64,000 bases of DNA from Bedellia somnulentella (taxonomy: Eukaryota > Arthropoda > Insecta > Lepidoptera > Bedelliidae). The DNA is taken from the NCBI GenBank assembly GCA_963576735.1, contig OY755170.1, forward strand, positions 13,190,567 through 13,254,566, written 5' to 3'. Shown here piece after piece: positions 1 to 10,959 of this stretch. The translations under genes and the position numbers were made by a program. The number at the start of each line of letters is the position of its first letter. Position 1 is the first letter of the stretch. The notes under the pieces are model-generated. The model was not told the origin of the DNA and made no database searches. It saw only the letters and a list, made by a program, of their open reading frames with translations.

Positions 1-180
1 AAGACATGTGACAGTGTATTCGTACAAAACGGCGATAGGCCTACCCCATATCACGTGAGTACACTGTCCAAGCAAAACGTGGGTACTCAGAAAACAAGGT
101 GACAATGTCACGTGATGTTCAGAAGTATTAAGACCTCTGCCAACCCCTTCGGGGATATTCGGCGTGAACGTTTGCTTGAG
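1..180 (+). repeat. SINE-2 copy, 5' cut by window edge
   Basis: Body and 3' part of the tRNA-headed SINE-2 family, from GACAGTGTATTCGTACAAAA to GGCGTGAACGTTTG. Further copies lie at 4617, 15747, 19270, 40385, 53041, 59686 and 59868. The tRNA-like head lies outside the window. Confidence 0.8.
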
Positions 181-3135
181 TCTTAAGCTTTAATAATGTA
201 ACCAAATTAACAGCTCAGTTTAGAAGCTTGCAATAGGGAGGGATGTGTTAATCAGATACGAAATGGTAGCATGAGGCATTTGAGGTAGTCAGGTGAGAAG
301 GGAAAAACCTACGGGAAAAATAGACAGATAAAATTTATACAAAATCTGCCAGCGTGCTCACGGTTCATGCTACGGGAGCCGTTAATTGTAAACTATTCTA
401 AGAGCTTTTAAACACCAAGTGTGAGCGTCTGTTCAAACGACCAGCGACACAGAAAAGGGATGTGCAAAGGCCCTAAATACTGGTATAAGCTATATAAAAC
501 TGATATAAGCATATTCCTAAGCATTAAAATATCCGCGACGGAAAATAAAACTTGAGAGAACACTGTTATTACCTATTAATCACCAAAAGTAGAAAGAATA
601 GTTTTTCTGACATCTATAATAGTAATAAAAAGGTTCAGTTTGTAACTTTCCTTGTTGGAAAAGTCAAATCTGCGGAAATACCGAACCGATCATGAAAATC
701 TCTATACCATCCGGAAGGTACATCATTCAGAAATGATAAATGCTACATCTCATAACGCAAAATTTCATAATGGGTGATGTTTGAAAGATAAATCCCTGCG
801 AAGGTGGGGCGGTCCACTAGTAAATAATGTGATACGTAATTACGAGTGATACAAAGTAAAGACAAATTGAGAACTCAATTTTACGGTATGAGTTATCATG
901 TATTATCTTGTGCAGTACCATGAGATATAGATGCAAAATTAGTTTAATGCAGGGCATTTTAAAAAGATGCTACAGTAAAGGGACTCAATCACGTAATTTC
1001 ACGCCAATTAATCTCAAAACATGGCCTATTAGTGCCTCGGCCATGAAGGGTTTCGTAATATTAAGCATTTACGGGAGATATTATATTAAAGAGGGAGTCA
1101 TATTTGTTAGTACTAAGTGCAAATAAAAATGGTAGATTATATATGTATTCTTCGGAGTTGATCTAAGTTATAATAATGATTTATTTTTCATTGTGTTGTA
1201 TCTCGAAAACTGCTGACTATCTGAGATGTCATAACAGTTTTATTGCGATTTTTTTAACAAATCGAAAAGAGTTCAGATAATACATTTAAATTAAATTAAG
1301 TTTGGATTGCATACTCTTAATATTTCTGGGAATAACATAAGATACGGAGAGACAAGAAACGTGAATTAAAAAGGTTTCGTTTCTGTCTTTCAGATAAGAA
1401 ACCCTAAAAAGATAAATCATACGTCAGTAATTAGTTGCGTTGCGGTTTAATGGCGATTAAAAAGTGAGAAATTAGGACTTTTTTTTTAATGCTCACAATT
1501 ATAAAACGGTTATAAGTGTTATAACTGTTGCACCCATCAAAGCCCATCCTTAGTCGCAGCTACTACCCCCAGGGGAAGAGATAGGAGAGGGATTACCAAC
1601 AAATACCATTACTTCCCAGTCTTCCCACTTCTCAGTAATTAAACTGAGGATTCTGTTATAAAAGATGCATGTGAAATATGACTGGAAGGCAAAATATTAA
1701 GTTCAACAAAAAACTGCAGTGCGAGACTACCTTACGTATTGACAGCTCGCTGCATTTTCAACGATACACCAACAGAGGTAACCACTAACCAACCTCATAT
1801 AATATTCAACTATGAACAATGCCATTAGTGTTGGCCTCATACATATATTGTACTATATGGTTGGCTTAAATAGCACTATCTATCTATTACCACGGGTGCT
1901 TTCTAGGTGATTAAAGGTTTGTCTTTAATATGAATGCTTCGGTTCTGCTATTTAAAGCTCCTCCCCATTGTCTTTTGATTTTACTATCTTCGCCCTGATG
2001 CAATACAAAAGTGGCTGAGGAACCAAATATTCTTATGGTTATAGTTGCCTCTTTGTGGTTTTATATCCTTGAGGTAGCTTTAACTATGAACAACACATTG
2101 AATTCACCAGAACCGTAACGTTTAAAGTAACTACGAACTATTGTAATGTCTCAATGGTTAATGATGTGTTAGTCGAAGCTGAATAGAGTATGAGTTCCAT
2201 CCTATGCGATAATGAAATAGCTCCACGTTTGTTTGAGTGAGGTATAAGGAGCATAACTCCGCTCAGCAAACAGCGATGGTGCTTCTTACGTCAATCGATT
2301 ACTTCATACGTTTGTAATGAGCGAGGCGACCAGCGCTTCGCCACGCTGTTGTTAATGCAGCCCGCAGACAAGTAAACGTGCCCCACTGACACCAAATTTA
2401 ATCTTAAACTCTTTGAAGCCGTTTAGGTAGATAAGAACCACGCAAATAGATGTTACTGAATTATGTGATGCTACCATTTTAACAAAAACAGACATAATGA
2501 GCTTCATTATTTTCAATTATTTCATAATTTCAAGGTTTATATTATGTAGTTCAAGCTTCAGCTCTAAGAAACAGGTCAGTGAGCGCGGCGATTAAAAATG
2601 CGACGTTGCCTATTCGTGCAGCCAAGAATACGTACAGAGATCGCGGCGCGAGGTAGTGAGTGCGTACCTCTCTCTACCTCTTTATACTCTTATGGACAGA
2701 AGATTTTACGTATTACCAACTCCTCTATGAATTTGTCATAAAAAAATATATCTATCGAACCGTATGAATCAGACGGTAAGGCCTCAGTCCCAACATAGAT
2801 GAAAAGACAGCAGTGAATAATATAAAATTGTTATTCCTCAAATGTTCCCCCTCATGAAAAAAAAACAATAACAATGACATAATATAAACTCTTCAATGTG
2901 GAAAGAACAGTTCTTACCAAAATATAAGAAAAGAAAACTAATTATTACGCTTTAGTGAATATTCAATACTAATGTGGCATAAATTACTATAAATATCATT
3001 GAATGTTAATATTAGTTCATGTTTATATTCTTAAAATCCTAGAATATTTCACAAGAGTATACAGTGCAATTTCCACTGTGGTTACTAATGACACTAATGT
3101 CTTAATTTTTTTACCACTATTAAGTAAAAATCATA
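181..3135. other. no gene recognised; probable intron of the minus-strand gene
   Basis: AT-rich sequence without a convincing coding exon on either strand. Because the minus-strand exon at 3159-3321 ends in a splice donor, this stretch is most simply its first coding intron. A somewhat GC-richer patch lies at about 2575-2665 but shows no open frame I can support. Confidence 0.5.
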
Positions 3136-3158
3136 TTAATTTAATTTTAAAAACGTAC

Positions 3159-3321
3159 CGTTTGTTGTAGAAGGGTCTACGTAGGCTACTTGAAGTTCTA
3201 TTTCAACATCTTCACTTGTTTTAGGAGGTTCTGTCGAACTCATTGCGAAACTTGCTGTTATTTCTTCACATAGTTCGCTTTTCATCTGGCTGGAAGATGC
3301 GGCCTGTTGTGTTACACTCAT
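3159..3321 (-). CDS. first coding exon of an unrecognised protein
   Basis: The minus strand starts with ATG (3321-3319) in good context (A at -3) and stays open for 54 codons plus one base, then meets a donor CG|GTACGT at 3158. The peptide starts MSVTQQAASSSQMKSEL, is rich in Ser, Thr, Glu and Gln, and ends LQVAYVDPSTTN before the splice. It has no signal peptide, membrane segment or domain that I recognise, and looks like the disordered acidic N-terminus of a nuclear or cytosolic protein. No further exon is visible between it and the left edge, so the rest lies outside the window. That it is coding rests on its composition, start context and clean donor; identity unknown. Confidence 0.65.
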
Positions 3322-4616
3322 TTTTAGGGGCCTCTTTGTGTAATAAACATAGACGACAATCCGAGGCGTCTATGTTTGTTACCAAAATGTTACCCTTGCG
3401 ATAATATATTGATTAAGTCCAAGTGTTATATCAGAAGAAACGAGATAATGTATTTTTCAATAAAATGTAGGTCTCTAGGCCACTTCACTTACACTTTGGT
3501 ATTCCGACATAATAACTTGTATTCAATAAAGCTACTTTACTCATGACTGACATTGAAAAATATCGGTAAAGGGCAACACGGATGTAGGGTTTAACCTATA
3601 TCTTAAAATTATTCAAAACCCTATATAAATAATAGAAAAAACTTTAAATAATTGCAATGAAAATTTTGCGCTATCTAAAGTGTTATATATTCATTTTCGC
3701 TCATGCACAGTATGTAGGTGAACTATAGATAATGAAAGTTTATTTTATTTGTGTGTTTAATAAATAAATAGGATTGCACGAAAATCATGTAAATGATGCA
3801 AAGTAGGCATGTTTGCATATGAATACTCTGTGTTGTGTAACAAATGACCGTTTGTATTGCACAATCCTTTCACAAGGGCTTCGAATGTAGGTCAGACTTT
3901 ATGTGTATGATTACATTGATTTGCAATAAAGCTAAATGCTTCGAAGGTATGATCATAATTTAATTTTGATTTTTACCTTTATCGTTTAATAAAACATAAC
4001 TCGATAGGACTAATATGCATATAATATTTTAAAAAAGATATCTAGTCTAGCATACGGAACATCCGGTGCACACTACTGCCACCTAGTACCAATATATACA
4101 GAGTCGTGCTACACGCAATACAGTAACAGCAGTTCTCTGAATAATCAATAGATGGCGTTTTTATCAAATGTGTTTTTATAAAATGTGTGCAAGAAATAAA
4201 ATAAAATACATCAATCTTGATGTTGTGTTTATTTCTAACTAAAAGGTAACTCGAATTTTCATGTATCTATTACAATATAAAATAAAATTTTATATTTATT
4301 AGGTGAGTATAGGTGTACCTATACACAGAAACTTAGCAGAAGATAGCTGCACGGAATAGCTAATAAACCTTAATAATTTATTAATATAATAAAAAAAAGC
4401 TCTTGTTTGGCTTACAGTGACACGACACCAACTACACAAAAATTATCGTACCTAAATTTTTTGTTGTTGGTGGGTGGTGTGGTGAGGCTCGGTATATTAC
4501 ATGTATGTATAATGTACTAATTATAGTCCTTTACACCGTCTATTACAGTTCACGAACAGTAAGTGTATCTCTGAACTAGAACTAATTTGATTCGGTCTCT
4601 CTCATTATACACTAAT
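3322..4616. other. upstream region of the minus-strand gene; nothing further recognised
   Basis: Should hold the 5' UTR and promoter of the exon at 3159-3321. A short hairpin (AAACATAGACG at about 3346 and CGTCTATGTTT at about 3367) lies about 30-60 bases upstream of the ATG. The rest is AT-rich with no gene seen. Confidence 0.4.
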
Positions 4617-4745
4617 ATTAGGCCTGTCCCCCATCACGTGAGTGCACTGTCCAAGCAAAACGAGGGTACTCCGAAGAAGTATTAGTACCTCTACCAAACC
4701 CATCGGGGATATAAGGCGTGAACGATTGAGTTGAGTTGAGTTTTC
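4617..4745 (+). repeat. SINE-2 fragment
   Basis: Carries TATCACGTGAGTACACTG-like and GGCGTGAACG-like SINE-2 segments with internal deletions; ends in a GAGTT repeat instead of the usual ATGTT tail. Confidence 0.75.
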
Positions 4746-5199
4746 ATACACTAATCAAAAATATCCCGATATAAGTGAAGGATGTAACTGAGTACTAGAT
4801 CCTCCGATTTATAATTTTTTCGTGTTTTTTTAGAATAACTTTATTAACTTTACCAGAGATATTTTATTCTAGTTACTACTACTTACCTCTTACATATTCT
4901 TCTCTCAATTTCTTGGTAATATGTAAGATCTGGGCCTTGAAACATTAGAGCCAAAATCTAAAATAGCTGAAATAGAATAGAAATATATTTTCAATAAAGA
5001 CGACAAAAATATAATTATAATTGCTTTACATTTTAAGAAGACTTTAACTGGACAACTCATTAAGACTAAAATATTGAGTAGTTTCGAAAATATTCCCTAC
5101 AGTAGTAATATTAAGATGTAGCTGATGATAATGATCTTCGAAATATTTGTTAAAACCACAAGTAATAGTATTAAAAACATTACTTCCAGCTGTTTAGAA

Positions 5200-5367
5200 G
5201 GTGTAGGATGTCACGGCGATCGAACGAGGCGACTAAGGTCTCGGGCTCTTATGAGTGAGTTTTGGGCAATATGGTTGAAGACTCATTTTCAACGTTACTT
5301 TTATATACTATCTTCACGCTAAATCAATTTCTAAAATATCGAAGCTCCGGCTACCCATTTTAAAGTT
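5200..5367 (+). repeat. degraded SINE-1 fragment
   Basis: Retains AGGCGACTAAGG, TTTTGGGCAATATGGTTG and GCTCCGGCTACCC blocks of the SINE-1 consensus. Strongly diverged. Confidence 0.6.
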
Positions 5368-5447
5368 TTTTTTTTTATTTATTTATTTATTTGCTCATAA
5401 AACAGGTTACTTACAACAAGATAACAAATTATAGTTGTGAGTGTCGA

Positions 5448-5691
5448 GCTGTGTAGTGTCGGCTTAGAATAGCACTACCCCATTTCTTTCGGTGGGTGTA
5501 CGTAAGAGGCGACTAACGGTATTGGGGCTTTTTAAGGGATTTTTGGGCGATGTGGTTGGAGACCAATCACCAACAACCTTTAATTTACCATCTTTTCCCC
5601 ACGCAACTTCCAAAAGTGGCTGAGGAATTTTTAATTCCTTAGCTCTGGCTACCCCTTCTAGGGATTTTTAGCCGTGAGTATATATGTATGT
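5448..5691 (+). repeat. SINE-1, near full length
   Basis: Begins GCTGTGTAGTGTCGGCTTAG, contains GTACGTAAGAGGCGACTAAC and ends GCCGTGAGTATATATGTATG. This is a typical member of the commonest dispersed repeat here (more than 20 copies on both strands). No open frame. It resembles a SINE in length, copy number and tandem 3' tail, but a clear pol III head is not obvious. Confidence 0.85.
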
Positions 5692-6053
5692 AGTACTTTG
5701 GTAAGTTTGCGTTAAGACAGCAACCCGCGCTCTCATTTATCATTTATCATACTAGCATAAGCAGATCAACTAAATATACGTAATTATTATAGCAAGTGTT
5801 CTATCATTTATTAGTATTAATTAAGTGTAAGGTTCTACACCCTACATTTATTGGTACCCATTTTAAAGTATTGATAGTTGTGAGTACTTAGGTAGTAAGG
5901 AGAGTTATGTGTGGCTTGTTAGTTGAATTTGCTGCACAGTCTATTATTGACACTGGTTTTTAAAAGTATTCACAATCGTAGTAGAAAGAAATACAAATTA
6001 ATCAAAACAAAAAACTGACTTAAAAAAGTACCTACATAATATTCTAGTCTATA

Positions 6054-6230
6054 CATATGCTCACGGCCATAAATCCCAAAAAGGTTTCAGCCAGAGCTTC
6101 GGAGCTAGAAACTCCTCAGCTATATTTGGAAGTTGAAGTCTTCAACCCCATCGTCCAAAAACCACTTAAAAAAGCCCTATAACCTTAGTCTCCTCTTGCG
6201 ACACCCACGGGTAGAGGGGTAGTGACAGTG
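6054..6230 (-). repeat. SINE-1 copy, reverse, internally deleted
   Basis: Reverse orientation: starts at the tail side (CTCACGGCCATAAATCCC) and runs to the CACCCACGGGTAGA block. The 5' head is missing. Confidence 0.75.
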
Positions 6231-6334
6231 GGGTTGAGGGGTTGACACATACATGGCAAATAACAATTAAAAAAGTACAGTGTTAGCTATAGCTATTATA
6301 TGCCAAGGAATGGTAAATCAGATTTTCTCTCTCA

Positions 6335-6753
6335 TTGCAGAATGAATGCAGTAGAGATGAGGTCCCTCAGAAAAGTTTGTAATTTAAGGTTATGTGATCG
6401 TGTGAGAAATGACGTGGTTCGTGAAAGGTGATATTGTAAAAAAGATAGAAAAAGGAATGTTGATATGGTTTGGAAACATAGAGAGGATGGATGACAGTAA
6501 ATTGGTAAAAGAGATCTATAGAGCCAATGTAGAAGGTAATGAGAGTAGAGGACGCCAACAGAGGACACACCTGGACCAAATAGAGTGTGTGCTCAAAAAG
6601 GCCGGCGCGGTATGAAGATTAAAAGCGCATGTATGAAAAGATTGATGGATGTAAACGAAGCTAGAGAGGATTGCCAGAATCGTACAAAGTGGCGATCAAT
6701 AGTCTCTGTCTACCCCAATGGGAAATGATGGCGTGAGTATATGTATGTCTCTC
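6335..6753 (+). pseudogene. LINE-X 3' end: C-terminus of a non-LTR retrotransposon ORF plus tail
   Basis: Reading across one frameshift gives VEMRSLRKVC, then IWFGNIERMDDSKLVKEIYR, then MKRLMDVNEARED and [13 protein letters not shown], ending in the GGCGTGAGTATATGTATG tail. The FGHVERM-like block after the reverse-transcriptase domain is typical of C-termini of insect LINE ORF2 proteins. The copy is 5'-truncated, frameshifted and non-functional. It is the longest member of a family with shorter 3' pieces at 7862, 13888, 16918, 24888, 25495, 34646, 47888 and 59243. Confidence 0.75.
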
Positions 6754-6775
6754 CAAATATAGGATTTAAATAGGT

Positions 6776-7450
6776 CTACCTAACATCATCAATAATTCGA
6801 CATAGACTAGAGAATGATGGATAAGATAAACCCCTTAAAACCCAAATGCATAATTTTGGGTACAATCCGTTCGCGTCATTGGCGTCAACAGACAAAGCAA
6901 TATTTAAAACAATATAATGAAAGCAGCACAAAAACTTCATTGCTCTCAATATTAGGCAACCAACACATATATTATTCAACACTTTAAAATCAGTTTTTGT
7001 AACACAACTTGACAGCTTTACCATAATTATGTACATAAATCCCTCAAATTTGAAAGGAATACTGATTTCTTTGCACAATCTCATAGAATAAGCAATGGCA
7101 CAAATTTTATGTAAAGGTGTCGGCTCTTTTAAAATCTTTGTCTTTATGGGTGACTGGATATGAAATGTAGGTAATTTATTATCAGCTGTGTAGTGTTTGC
7201 TAAGAGTGGCACTTTTGCATATCTTAGTCTCTTTCTCAGAACATACCACTCAATGCCAGTGAGGCTACAGAATCCTAAATTAGAACCTGTGCCTGCCACT
7301 GGCATAGGCTTCTAGAGAGTCCCGAGCGCGGCGCTGTACGACAAAGCCTCCCACTTTGGATTCCCACAGTCTCTGTTATTTATCGTAGGTACACACACCT
7401 TCGCCTCGTCGGGCGGCCCTCAGCTGCCCAGCACACAAAACGTCTAAGTG
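6776..7450. other. unassigned stretch with a long minus-strand open frame
   Basis: A 157-codon minus-strand frame (6776-7249) is open, but its product has no recognisable family, an odd Cys/Ile composition and no splice or start context that argues for a gene. 7310-7440 is GC-richer than its surroundings. I treat it as non-coding. Confidence 0.3.
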
Positions 7451-7861
7451 AAGCCTAAGGGTCAGCCTATCTTAACCAATTGGAAAAAAAGCCACTACTC
7501 TATTTGGCAAATGTAAGTCTGGTAAATTTTCCTGACTTTTAAGCCACAAACAAACTAGCTCTAAGTAAAAAATGGTTTAATTGTTCTGCCTCCGCAGAAG
7601 TATATTGATGTGACCATGCTTTATCTAATGTCACAAAAAACTACAAAAACCCTGAAGCCTCACTTAGTCCGATACTAGTATATGTATGGCGGTCTTACCA
7701 CTAAGACAACCATTAGTGGTAAGTATTACATAAAGCGTTATTAAACACTGAGCAAGCAAATTCGAGCAATATCTTAACCAACTCTCGCAATTTTAAGTGG
7801 CGATGATCATGGGCCGTTATCCCATCTCTATCTGTAACGTTTTTTCTGAGTAACCTTTACC

Positions 7862-8055
7862 AGGAGGACTCATTTAGATCAAATAGAGAATGTGCTTAGA
7901 AGGGCAGCCGTCCGTTGTCTGAACTAGCATGTATGAACAGATTGATGAATGTCGATGAAGTTCGAGAGGTTTGCCAGGATCGTACGAAGTGGCATTCGAA
8001 AGTTTTTGCCAACCTTAATGGGAACTAATGGCGTCATAATAAGTATGTATGTATA
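7862..8055 (+). repeat. LINE-X 3' fragment
   Basis: Contains GATCAAATAGAGAATGTGCT, the CGAGAGGTTTGCCAGGATCG block and the ATGTATGTAT tail of LINE-X. Degraded, no open frame. Confidence 0.75.
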
Positions 8056-8139
8056 CTGAGTGATATTGCATAAAGAGTAAAGAACTACCGAAAATGCATT
8101 CCAGTTTTATCTAAGTTTCTATTTTCTTTCTTTGTTTAA

Positions 8140-8240
8140 ACTAGTCTGCCAACTTGAACTGGTGGACTATGGCCTAACCATCTTATATAGGATAGGGCCG
8201 TAAGCTCGAGCCCCTCGCAAGGGTCATGTTTTAGCTCTTA
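8140..8240 (+). repeat. LINE 3' tail fragment (GTGGACTATGGCC type)
   Basis: Contains AACTGGTGGACTATGGCCTA and GCTCGAGCCCCTCGCAAGGG, matching 43805-43900 in this window. I recognise the GTGGACTATGGCC motif from 3' ends of lepidopteran LINEs. Too short to classify further. Confidence 0.5.
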
Positions 8241-8393
8241 CCATAGGATGATAACCTTACTTTTCGTTGCGATTGCTTCCATACAGGGATTTTAACAAAA
8301 TGATTGAATGTCTTTAGGGGTGGCATACCAAATATTTCACTAATTGCAACGATCTGTTACTTCCATTCCGGACTGTCTGTATAGTTAGATTTA

Positions 8394-8543
8394 TGATCGA
8401 GTGAGAAATAGAGTGATGATATTGCAAAAAAATGTATAAAAAGGAATGTTAAGATGGTTTGGGCACATGGAGGGATAATAATAGTGAAAGCATAGATATA
8501 ATATATAGGCCAATGTAGTAAAGTTAGTGATAGAGGCATACTG
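8394..8543 (+). repeat. LINE-X internal fragment
   Basis: Matches the LINE-X segment around 6395-6545 (ATCGAGTGAGAAAT, AAAAGGAATGTTAAGATGGT, GGCCAATGTAGTAAAG). Decayed and non-coding. Confidence 0.65.
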
Positions 8544-8592
8544 TTAACACTCGAAAGGACAAACTTAACATACCGAAGTGGAGACTAAATAA

Positions 8593-8605
8593 AGTAAGTA
8601 ACTTC

Positions 8606-8636
<31 letters not shown>

Positions 8637-8646
8637 GTTACTTACT
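8593..8646. repeat. (TA)n hairpin
   Basis: A 14-bp inverted repeat (AGTAAGTAACTTCT ... AGAAGTTACTTACT) brackets a (TA)n run of about 26 bases. Probably a simple-repeat hairpin. Confidence 0.8.
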
Positions 8647-8653
8647 TATTATT

Positions 8654-8826
8654 TATTTGGGTAGATGCACAAAACAAGGCCAAAAAAAAACCTAATAATC
8701 TATTAAGCTTACCTAAAACTAACTTATTTAATTTAAATAACAATATAAATATTTAACGAATATGAACACATACATATATAACTACATATATATATATTGG
8801 CCTTGTTTTGAGCATCTACCCAAATA
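8654..8826. repeat. inverted repeat of about 28-bp arms, MITE-like
   Basis: Arms at 8654-8681 and 8799-8826 (TATTTGGGTAGATGCACAAA type) are reverse complements apart from one or two bases, around an AT-rich centre. No target duplication could be assigned. Likely a small foldback or MITE next to a LINE tail. Confidence 0.6.
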
Positions 8827-8839
8827 ATTAATTTATCGA

Positions 8840-8978
8840 TCTCACCTTCCAAAGGTTGTCCGGAAGAGATCGCTTTTAGCGATAAGACCGCGAATTGTAC
8901 CTCACTGTAAACTGTTTGATCATATTATTATTTTTGTAAATTTGTGTTTGATGTGCAATAAAGAGTTATTTTATTCTA
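8840..8978 (+). repeat. LINE 3' UTR fragment with AATAAA end
   Basis: Carries GGAAGAGATCGCTTTTAGCG followed by GATAAGACCGC and GTGCAATAAAGAGTT. I recognise this from the 3' ends of an abundant lepidopteran non-LTR family. 5'-truncated. Confidence 0.65.
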
Positions 8979-8985
8979 TTCCTTT

Positions 8986-9160
8986 ATGGGACTATCCCTC
9001 CAAATGTTCAACAAACTTCCTTCTGACATATTGGAAATGCCTGTGGCATCTTTTAATAAGGCAATTAAAGGAATGCTTTTTAAGAAATATTACGACAATG
9101 TTCATGATTTTTTAAACGACAAGGACCCAACGCGCACGTGTACGTGTTCGCAAAGCTATA
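8986..9160 (+). pseudogene. C-terminal fragment of a LINE reverse-transcriptase ORF
   Basis: The frame encodes MFNKLPSDILEMPVASFNKA, a block close to the end of ORF2 in insect LINEs (pattern [LF]xNxLP..I..LP...FK..L), followed by YDNVHDFLNDKD. Upstream domains are absent; the frame drifts into unrelated sequence after about residue 50. A 5'-truncated dead fragment. Confidence 0.55.
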
Positions 9161-9410
9161 AATATTCCCTCGTTATTCCCAGGAATAACTGTCTGGTGAG
9201 TATTTTTCTTCTCACGTTATGCGATTGGTTTTTTGTGATGGATAGATTTAGTTTCATTATGTCAAACTAGCGTTTGGTTTGGTCGCATAGAAAATTCTTT
9301 TATAAAGTAAAAATATGTTAAACCCAAAATTGGACAAACCATATTTTGAGAAAATGTGAATGTAAAGAGTTTATTTGTTGCTTCTTCTCTTTACGATTAA
9401 TGAGTAAATT

Positions 9411-9560
9411 TAAAAAATGTGACTTTTTAGATTTAGTAGGCTATACTTACGTGTATAGATTGGTAATACAAAGACGTCAGGCCTTATTAAAAATGATAAA
9501 AGTTCACTTATTTGTTTTTTTCGCCAATTTGTAAACTTTACAGTAATTGTAATAATAATA
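9411..9560 (+). repeat. dispersed repeat shared with 25865-26085
   Basis: The block TATACTTACGTGTATAGATT, CAAAGACG and TTTTCGCCAATTTGTAAACT recurs at 25900-26080 in the same order and orientation. Both copies translate to a YTYVYRL(V/A)(I/M)QRR-like string, but neither has a supportable gene frame. Confidence 0.6.
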
Positions 9561-9644
9561 TTATGATGATTGAAAAGAGTTTTTATCATATATTTGCCTT
9601 GAATACTAAAGCAAAAAAGAGCATATAGATTGGTAATTATTAGT

Positions 9645-9700
9645 TACTAGCTTTTTGCCCGCGGCTGCGTCCGCGAGAACTACATTTTTTGCATCCAAAA
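9645..9700 (+). repeat. lepidopteran dispersed-repeat end (CCCGCGGCTGCGTCCGCG)
   Basis: TAGCTTTTTGCCCGCGGCTG followed by CGTCCGCG is a motif that is very common in lepidopteran genomes at the ends of dispersed retroelements. Only the end is recognisable. Confidence 0.55.
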
Positions 9701-9754
9701 TATCAAAAAACTATCTTAAGTTCTGTTTTTTTATATTTATATTCCCGTGGGCTT

Positions 9755-9935
9755 TGTAATAGATATAAAGAACATTGAGGCTTTTTAAGTGATTATTGGG
9801 CGATGCAGTTGGAGACCCATTTGACTACCTTTTCCCCATTTAACTTCCAAAACTGGATAAGGAGTTCCTCTGAAGCTGTGGCGACCCTTTTTTGGGGTTT
9901 ATAGCCTTAAGTTTATACTCATGAATGATTGATAG
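9755..9935 (+). repeat. SINE-1 variant, 5'-truncated
   Basis: Shares TTTTTAAGTGATTATTGGGC, GATGCAGTTGGAGACCC and a TAGCC end with SINE-1. It is closest to 46418-46610; the two share extra sequence on both sides, so they form a subfamily. Confidence 0.65.
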
Positions 9936-10430
9936 CTGAATTTCAAATATTCCTTTTTGTAGTGTCTTCTTGTCTTATATCAGTCAATCGCAACAAGTTT
10001 CAAATTTCTATATACAGAAATGTATAAAATCTGTATACTACATTTAAATCCCTTTGGGGGTAAGTTCCAAAAAACATTTTTAATTGTTCATATCATAAGA
10101 AACATGAAACAAACCATTTTGTACAAAGTTTCTAAGTTCAAAAATGAGAATATCTTTAGTTAGTATGGATAGCAGTTTGGCGATGCGGTGTCGGCCCGGT
10201 GCTGCCCCCTACACTAACCGTTGGTGATGTGTGAGAGATTGCAGCCAATCAGTTATAGATGGCTGTACTAAATTGAGATATGTGCTATTATTTACCAACT
10301 ATGCATGCATTCTGAGGCTACTATGCATGAATGATCCGTTGTTTTGTTTATCTGTTTCGTCTATGGTCATTTGACTTACTACAATTTAAAAAAAATGTTT
10401 AAATTCAATAAAAGAGTCACCAAAAAATCA
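9936..10430. other. no feature recognised
   Basis: AT-rich non-coding sequence; no gene, inverted repeat or known element identified. Confidence 0.4.
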
Positions 10431-10482
10431 TGTCACGGATCCGTGACAACATAGTTGACGGGGATGTCACGGATCCGTGCCA
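10431..10482. repeat. two copies of an 18-bp palindrome
   Basis: TGTCACGGATCCGTGACA (10431-10448) is a perfect palindrome; a second copy with one mismatch starts at 10465. They sit 34 bases apart, about three helical turns. Confidence 0.8.
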
Positions 10483-10959
10483 CCACAGCTGAAAGTAACA
10501 TTAACAAAAGTGGCCGCAAGCAATTTTAATTTAATAAATGTTTATTATTATTCGAAGAAAAGTTTCGTTTTCTTATTTTTGAAAAATAATATCATCCTCA
10601 TCATAACAATGTGTGAATCCTTGTACCCTGTAATGTATGTCTACCGAGTATGAACCCTTCATATAGCGGAGTATGCTGAGGGGAATTCGTCAGATTAGTA
10701 AAAAAATAACAATCGTCCGAAAAACTTGAGCGCGTCAGATTAAGTAAAGATAGGTTAATTACATTTAAAAGAGTGTATATCTAGAAAATCTGACGATTTG
10801 GACGTGGTGTTAAGAGATTAGATGGTGAAGAATCTTCAAGCGCTCGATGCGTGTAACGGCAATGTTCCTGCGATGGTGTTTTGGCGTAATATTTATGCAG
10901 GCGTTAAGTCTGATCATTGTTGTTAAATTTAATTTAAAATGGATAGAATGACGATATCC

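Noticed and set aside
6776..7249. 157-codon minus-strand open frame
   Set aside because: Longest frame in the left part, but it has no family resemblance, odd composition and no supporting splice or start context.
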